Shown here: piece after piece, positions 60,167 through 64,000 of the stretch
Layout of the letters: each line of letters starts with the position of its first letter
Numbering within the stretch: the first letter of the stretch is position 1
Assembly (NCBI RefSeq): GCF_008704205.1
Contig: NZ_VXLC01000001.1
Span: 372,001 to 436,000, forward strand
Source: Nocardia colli
Lineage (GTDB): Bacteria; Actinomycetota; Actinomycetes; Mycobacteriales; Mycobacteriaceae
Reading direction: 5' to 3'
Length of the DNA stretch: 64,000 nucleotides
Translations under genes and position numbers: made by a program
Notes under the pieces: model-generated
Database searches by the model: none
What the model saw: the letters and a program-made list of their open reading frames with translations, nothing else
What the model was told of the DNA's origin: nothing

Positions 60167-60619
60167 TCACGACTCGTCGGCGCGTTCGATCGCCGACAGG
60201 TGCGCGATGTTGGCCCGGTCGTCGGCCTCGGCGCTCGGCCGACCGGCGAACCAGGCGTCCAGGATTTCCCGGAGTTCCGCGCTGGAGGTCGAACGTAGGC
60301 TCAGCGCAAGGACATTCGCGTCGTTCCACTGACGCGCGCCCGCGGCCGTCGCGGCATCGACGCAGAGCGCCGCGCGGATGCCGGCCACCTTGTTGGCCGC
60401 GATCGACGCGCCGGTTCCGGTCCAGCAGCAGACGATCGCCTGTTCGGCGCGGCCCTGCGCGACGTCGCGGGCCGCCGCCGCGCTCGCCCAGGCCCAGTCG
60501 TCGCGTTCGCCGTCCGCGAGCGCGCCGTGCCGGAGCGTCTCGTGTCCGCGCCGGGCCAGCTCCTCGATCAGTTCCTGTGCCACGCCGACGCGTTCGTCCG
60601 CAGCCACCGAGATCCGCAT
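60167..60619 (-). CDS. RpiB/LacA/LacB family sugar-phosphate isomerase
   Basis: 150 residues. MRISVAADERVGVAQELIEELA, then VCCWTGTGASIAANKVAGIRAA carries the conserved GTGxGxxIAANKxxGIRAA loop, and RQWNDANVLALSLR matches the family. The canonical CGTG loop reads CWTGTG here. These enzymes isomerise ribose-5-phosphate or related sugars; this member is short, with a divergent C-terminus, and is not the housekeeping RpiB with certainty. Convergent with the preceding gene by one base. Confidence 0.82.
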   Translation of the reverse strand: MRISVAADERVGVAQELIEELARRGHETLRHGALADGERDDWAWASAAAARDVAQGRAEQAIVCCWTGTGASIAANKVAGIRAALCVDAATAAGARQWNDANVLALSLRSTSSAELREILDAWFAGRPSAEADDRANIAHLSAIERADES

Positions 60620-60650
60620 ACGCCCAGCTTAATCGCGCATATCCGGACCA

Positions 60651-60688
60651 TTGACAGCATGCTGTCAAATATGACAGGATACTGTCAT
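60651..60688. promoter_or_regulatory. Two tandem MarR-type operators before the DJ-1/PfpI gene
   Basis: TTGACAGCATGCTGTCAA (60651-60668) is a perfect 18-base palindrome. ATGACAGGATACTGTCAT (60671-60688) is an 18-base inverted repeat with perfect 7-base arms and shares the TGACAG/CTGTCA halves. Two bases separate them, giving a 20-base repeat, about two helical turns. The second site includes the first bases of the start codon at 60687. Confidence 0.85.
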
Positions 60689-61331
60689 GACCAAGAAAAC
60701 AGTTCACGTTGCCGTCTACGACACCTTCGCCGACTGGGAGATCGGCGCCACCACGGCGCACATCAACCGGACGACCTGGCAGCGGGAGCCGGGCACGTGG
60801 CAGACGAAAACGGTTGGGCTGACCAAGGATCCGATCACCACGCTCGGCGGGATGCGGATCGTGCCGGACATGACGCTCGCCGAGCTGACGCCGGCCGACA
60901 GCGCGATGCTGATCCTGGCCGGGGCGGACACGTGGGACGGCGCGGAGCTGACGCCGTTCGCGGCCAAGGCGCGCGAGTTCCTGGCCGCGGGCGTTCCGGT
61001 CGCGGCGATCTGCGGCGCGACGCTCGGGCTGGCGAAGGAAGGTCTGCTCGATTCACGCGCGCACACGAGCAATGTGCGGGAGTTCTTGCTGTACAGCGGA
61101 TACGCGGGCGCGGAGAACTATGTGGAGGAGGCCGCGGTGACCGACGGCGATCTGATCACGGCGGGCGGGACGTCGCCGTTCGAATTCGCCCGCGCGGCAC
61201 TCGGCCGGCTCGGCGTGTACGAGCCGCACGTGCTCGACGGGTGGTACCGGCTGTACGGCCACTCGGACCCGGCGGGCTGGATGGTGCTCGCCGAGTACGA
61301 GGAACAACGGTCCGTGGTGCACGCCGGATGA
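60687..61331 (+). CDS. DJ-1/PfpI family protein
   Basis: 214 residues. Flavodoxin-like fold with the nucleophile elbow VAAICGATLGLAKEGLLD, where the cysteine follows the family position, and MILAGADTWDGAEL before it. Family members include glutamine amidotransferase-like proteases, glyoxalases and stress proteins; the exact reaction is unknown. The ATG lies inside the second operator palindrome, so repression must be very direct. A MarR gene follows in the same orientation 49 bases later. Confidence 0.85.
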   Translation: MTKKTVHVAVYDTFADWEIGATTAHINRTTWQREPGTWQTKTVGLTKDPITTLGGMRIVPDMTLAELTPADSAMLILAGADTWDGAELTPFAAKAREFLAAGVPVAAICGATLGLAKEGLLDSRAHTSNVREFLLYSGYAGAENYVEEAAVTDGDLITAGGTSPFEFARAALGRLGVYEPHVLDGWYRLYGHSDPAGWMVLAEYEEQRSVVHAG

Positions 61332-61380
61332 GGAACAATGCGGCGATCCGGTCGAACGGCCGGATCGCCAGGAGGTGCAC

Positions 61381-61830
61381 GTGACGAGGAACGAACAGGA
61401 GCTGTTCGCGACGGCCGCCATCACATCATTCCGCCTGAACGGCCAATTCCTCGCGATCGCCGAGGACCTGGCCGGCCCAGCCGGGCTCACCGCGGCGTGG
61501 TGGCAGGTGCTCGGCGCGGTGACGTCCGAACCGCTACCGGTGGCGGGCATCGCCAGGGAAATGGGCATCACCAGGCAGAGCGTGCAGCGCATCGCAGACT
61601 TGCTGGTGGACAAGGGTCTTGCCGAGTACCGGCCGAACCCCGCGCACCGGCGCGCGAAGCTGGTCGCGGCCACCGAGGCGGGGCTCGCGGCCGTGCGGCG
61701 GATCAATCCGCAGCACGCGATCATGGCCAAGCGCCTGGTCGACGAGCTCGGCTACGAACAGCTCGCGGCGACGGTGAAGATGCTCACCATGCTGTCCACC
61801 GCGTTGGACGCGATCGCCGCGGAACGGTGA
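61381..61830 (+). CDS. MarR family transcriptional regulator
   Basis: 149 residues. Winged-helix fold: LPVAGIAREMGITRQSVQRIADLLVDKG (recognition region) and YRPNPAHRRAKLVAATEAG (wing). GTG at 61381 is chosen for the AGGAGG five bases upstream; GTG at 61375 overlaps that site. It is co-directional with the DJ-1 gene and is the probable ligand-responsive repressor acting at the double palindrome at 60651-60688. Confidence 0.87.
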   Translation: MTRNEQELFATAAITSFRLNGQFLAIAEDLAGPAGLTAAWWQVLGAVTSEPLPVAGIAREMGITRQSVQRIADLLVDKGLAEYRPNPAHRRAKLVAATEAGLAAVRRINPQHAIMAKRLVDELGYEQLAATVKMLTMLSTALDAIAAER

Positions 61831-61837
61831 GAAACGA

Positions 61838-62632
61838 TCAGCCGGCGAACGGCTCCTTCGTCCGCCCGACCAGATCGGCGACGGAGTCCAGCACCAGCGT
61901 CGGCCGGTAGGGGTACGCCTCGACCGAGGCGCGGGTGGAGATGCCGGTGGTCACCAGGATGGTGCGCATGCCTGCCTCCAGCCCGGAGATGACGTCGGTG
62001 TCCATCCGGTCGCCGATCATCACCGTCGACTGCGAGTGCGCGCCGATCCGGCGCAGCGCCGAACGCATCATCAGCGGGTTCGGCTTGCCGATGTAGTACG
62101 GGTCGCGGCCGGTGGCGCGGGTGATCAGCGCGGCCACCGAGCCGGTCGCGGGCAGCGAGCCGTCGCGGGACGGGCCGGTCGGGTCGGGGTTGGTCGCGAT
62201 GAAGCTCGCGCCGCGCTCGATCAGGCGGATCGCGGTGGTGATCGCCTCGAACGAGTAGTTGCGCGTCTCGCCGAGCACCACGTAGTCGGGGTTGCTGTCG
62301 GTGAGCACATAGCCGATCTCGTGCAACGCGGTGGTGAGGCCGGATTCGCCGACCACGTAGGCGGTTCCGTTCGGGCGCTGCTCGTCCAGGAAGGTGGCGG
62401 TGGCCAGGGCGGAGGTCCAGATCGCCTCCTCCGGAATGTCGAGTCCGGTGTGGCGCAGCCGGGCTTGCAGGTCGCGCGGGGTGCGGATGGAGTTGTTGGT
62501 CAGCACCAGGAACGGGGTCTCGTTGGCGCGCAGCTCGGCGAGGAACTCGTCGGCGCCGGGCACCAGTTGGTCCTCGTGCACCAGGACACCGTCCATGTCG
62601 GTCAGATAGGACAGGATCGGTTCATCAGTCAC
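61838..62632 (-). CDS. HAD-IIA family phosphatase (NagD-like)
   Basis: 264 residues. Motif I YLTDMDGVLVHED (nucleophile Asp), motif II VLTNNSIRTPRDL, cap domain, and motif IV GDRMDTDVISGLEAGM with GKPNPLMMRSALRRIG. HAD-IIA enzymes dephosphorylate nucleotides or sugar phosphates such as 4-nitrophenyl phosphate-type substrates. Divergent from fgd; stop is eight bases from the MarR stop. Confidence 0.88.
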   Translation of the reverse strand: MTDEPILSYLTDMDGVLVHEDQLVPGADEFLAELRANETPFLVLTNNSIRTPRDLQARLRHTGLDIPEEAIWTSALATATFLDEQRPNGTAYVVGESGLTTALHEIGYVLTDSNPDYVVLGETRNYSFEAITTAIRLIERGASFIATNPDPTGPSRDGSLPATGSVAALITRATGRDPYYIGKPNPLMMRSALRRIGAHSQSTVMIGDRMDTDVISGLEAGMRTILVTTGISTRASVEAYPYRPTLVLDSVADLVGRTKEPFAG

Positions 62633-62907
62633 CAGACAATTGTCCGCTATCAGACACGGTTCCGGGGGTAAGTCCGTCGGGGTGCGACCCTTCGCACACC
62701 CTCGACGACCGCTGACTATGGTCGAAGACGGCCGTATGACGTATGTGCGAAAAGCGCCGGACAGTGCTCAAATGATCACCGGGGCGCGGGAACGTTCACG
62801 ATCCCGCGCCGGTTGAAGCCAAGCATGACCGCAGCGCGTCTGCGGCCGACCAACGGTGTGCGGGAATGCCCGCACAGGTGTGCAGCGAAGCGACAGGAGT
62901 GGCGCAC

Positions 62908-63918
62908 ATGGGTGAGCTCAAGCTCGGATACAAGGCGTCGGCGGAACAGTTCGGTCCGCGCGAACTGGTGGAGATCGCGGTACTGGCCGAGGAACACGGT
63001 CTGGACAGCGCGTCGGTCAGCGATCACTTCCAGCCGTGGCGGCACAAGGGCGGGCACGCGCCGTTCTCGCTGGCCTGGATGGCCGCGGTCGGCGAGCGGA
63101 CGAAGCGGATCCAGCTCGGCACCTCGGTGCTCACCCCCACGTTCCGCTACAACCCGGCGGTGATCGCGCAAGCCTTCGCCACCATGGGTTGTCTCTACCC
63201 CGACCGGATCATGCTCGGGGTCGGCTCCGGCGAGGCGCTGAACGAGATCGCCACCGGATACAAGGGCGAGTGGCCGGAATTCAAGGAGCGCTTCGCCCGG
63301 CTGCGCGAGTCGGTCGAGCTGATGCGCGCGCTGTGGACCGGCGACCGCGTCGACTTCGCCGGCGAGTACTACAACACCGTCGGCGCGTCCATCTACGACG
63401 TGCCCAAGGGTGGCATCCCGGTCTACGTCGCGGCCGGCGGACCGCTGGTCGCGCGCTACGCGGGCCGCGCGGGTGACGGCTTCATCTGCACCTCCGGCAA
63501 GGGCATGGAGCTCTACACCGACAAGCTGATGCCCGCCGTCGCCGAGGGCGCCGCCAAGGCAGGCCGCACCGTCGACGACATCGACCGGATGATCGAGATC
63601 AAGATCTCCTACGACACCGATCCCGAACTGGCACTGGAGAACACCCGCTTCTGGGCCCCGCTGAGCCTGACCCCGGAGCAGAAGCACAGCATCACCGACC
63701 CGATCGAGATGGAGGCCGCCGCCGACGCCCTCCCGATCGAGCAGATCGCCAAGCGCTGGATCGTCGCCAGCGACCCCGACCAGGCCGTCGACCTGATCAA
63801 GCCCTACCTCGACGCCGGCCTCAACCACCTGGTCTTCCACGCCCCCGGCCACGACCAGCGCCGCTTCCTCGACCTGTTCCAGCGCGACCTGGCGCCGCGC
63901 CTGCGCGCACTCGGCTGA
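62908..63918 (+). CDS. fgd: F420-dependent glucose-6-phosphate dehydrogenase
   Basis: 336 residues, the family length. Luciferase-like TIM barrel; the residues known for catalysis in mycobacterial Fgd1 are present at the same numbers: His40 and Trp44 (SDHFQPW) and Glu109 (GSGEALNE). It oxidises glucose-6-phosphate and reduces F420, supplying F420H2 for deazaflavin oxidoreductases such as the one at 59659. ATG at 62908 with ACAGGAG upstream. The window ends just after its terminator. Compared with Rv0407 it faces the opposite way relative to pta. Confidence 0.97.
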   Translation: MGELKLGYKASAEQFGPRELVEIAVLAEEHGLDSASVSDHFQPWRHKGGHAPFSLAWMAAVGERTKRIQLGTSVLTPTFRYNPAVIAQAFATMGCLYPDRIMLGVGSGEALNEIATGYKGEWPEFKERFARLRESVELMRALWTGDRVDFAGEYYNTVGASIYDVPKGGIPVYVAAGGPLVARYAGRAGDGFICTSGKGMELYTDKLMPAVAEGAAKAGRTVDDIDRMIEIKISYDTDPELALENTRFWAPLSLTPEQKHSITDPIEMEAAADALPIEQIAKRWIVASDPDQAVDLIKPYLDAGLNHLVFHAPGHDQRRFLDLFQRDLAPRLRALG

Positions 63919-63927
63919 TCCGACGAC

Positions 63928-63968
63928 AAAGGCTCCGCCCGTTCCGAATGCGAACGGGCGGAGCCTTT
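63928..63968 (+). terminator. Strong intrinsic terminator after fgd
   Basis: AAAGGCTCCGCCCGTTC pairs perfectly over 17 bases with GAACGGGCGGAGCCTTT around a 7-base loop, ending in a T-run. Confidence 0.92.
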
Positions 63969-64000
63969 CTCGTTGTCAGCTCAGTGCGTGGTCGAGATCG

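Noticed and set aside
62779..62812. Hairpin in the fgd leader (GGCGCGGG pairing with CCCGCGCC)
   Set aside because: Imperfect outer stem and no known motif; it could be a transcription attenuator but nothing supports that.

Overview
The window is high-GC actinobacterial chromosome, most likely from Nocardia or a close mycolic-acid relative. Three things point there: densely packed genes with many GTG starts and 1-4 base stop/start overlaps; lineage-typical genes (F420-dependent glucose-6-phosphate dehydrogenase, PknG/GlnH/GlnX, a KasA/KasB-type ketosynthase); and two blocks whose gene content and order match, from memory, the Mycobacterium tuberculosis regions Rv0407-Rv0417 and Rv0971c-Rv0976c. 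No rRNA, tRNA, CRISPR array, insertion sequence or phage was seen.

Layout. 1-3 kb: end of a secreted lipase, a VOC protein, and thiC behind a TPP riboswitch. 3-8.6 kb: accessory region with an unknown gene under a perfect LexA/SOS box, an AraC regulator facing a DUF1579-like gene, several small exported proteins, and a less GC-rich stretch (about 6.2-8.6 kb) holding broken or orphan genes. 8.6-20.8 kb: small regulated modules: VOC proteins, an exported intradiol dioxygenase, a MarR/VOC divergent pair, a TetR-MFS unit facing a ketosynthase and followed by a thioesterase, and a TetR facing two tandem epoxide hydrolases and an NAD(P)-binding protein. 20.8-34.6 kb: a Zur-box COG0523 metallochaperone, thiD, a TetR beside a Baeyer-Villiger monooxygenase-SDR pair, a double Lrp/AsnC regulator beside an MFS exporter, a GT2-GtrA/GT39 membrane glycosylation pair, an NAD(P)-binding protein and an APH-like kinase.

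34.7-43.8 kb: a seven-gene leftward operon (AtuA-type protein, two acyl-CoA dehydrogenases, acyl-CoA carboxylase beta and alpha, enoyl-CoA hydratase, TetR) with a 16-bp perfect palindrome before the first gene. It looks like a self-regulated route for a branched or terpenoid-like acyl-CoA. 44-47 kb: a nucleotidyl cyclase-type protein and an ABC-2 exporter. 47.3-64 kb: thiazole genes thiO-thiS-thiG, thiE, a mutT3-like NUDIX gene, the glutamate/aspartate-sensing set glnX-glnH-pknG, acetate genes pta-ackA, an inserted group (deazaflavin oxidoreductase, RpiB-like isomerase, DJ-1/MarR module, HAD phosphatase) and fgd.

Together thiC, thiD, thiE, thiO, thiS and thiG supply most of thiamine phosphate synthesis. 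The strongest new observations are regulatory: pairs of near-identical palindromes in four divergent promoters, each beside its presumed regulator, a LexA box in front of an uncharacterised gene, and a Zur box.
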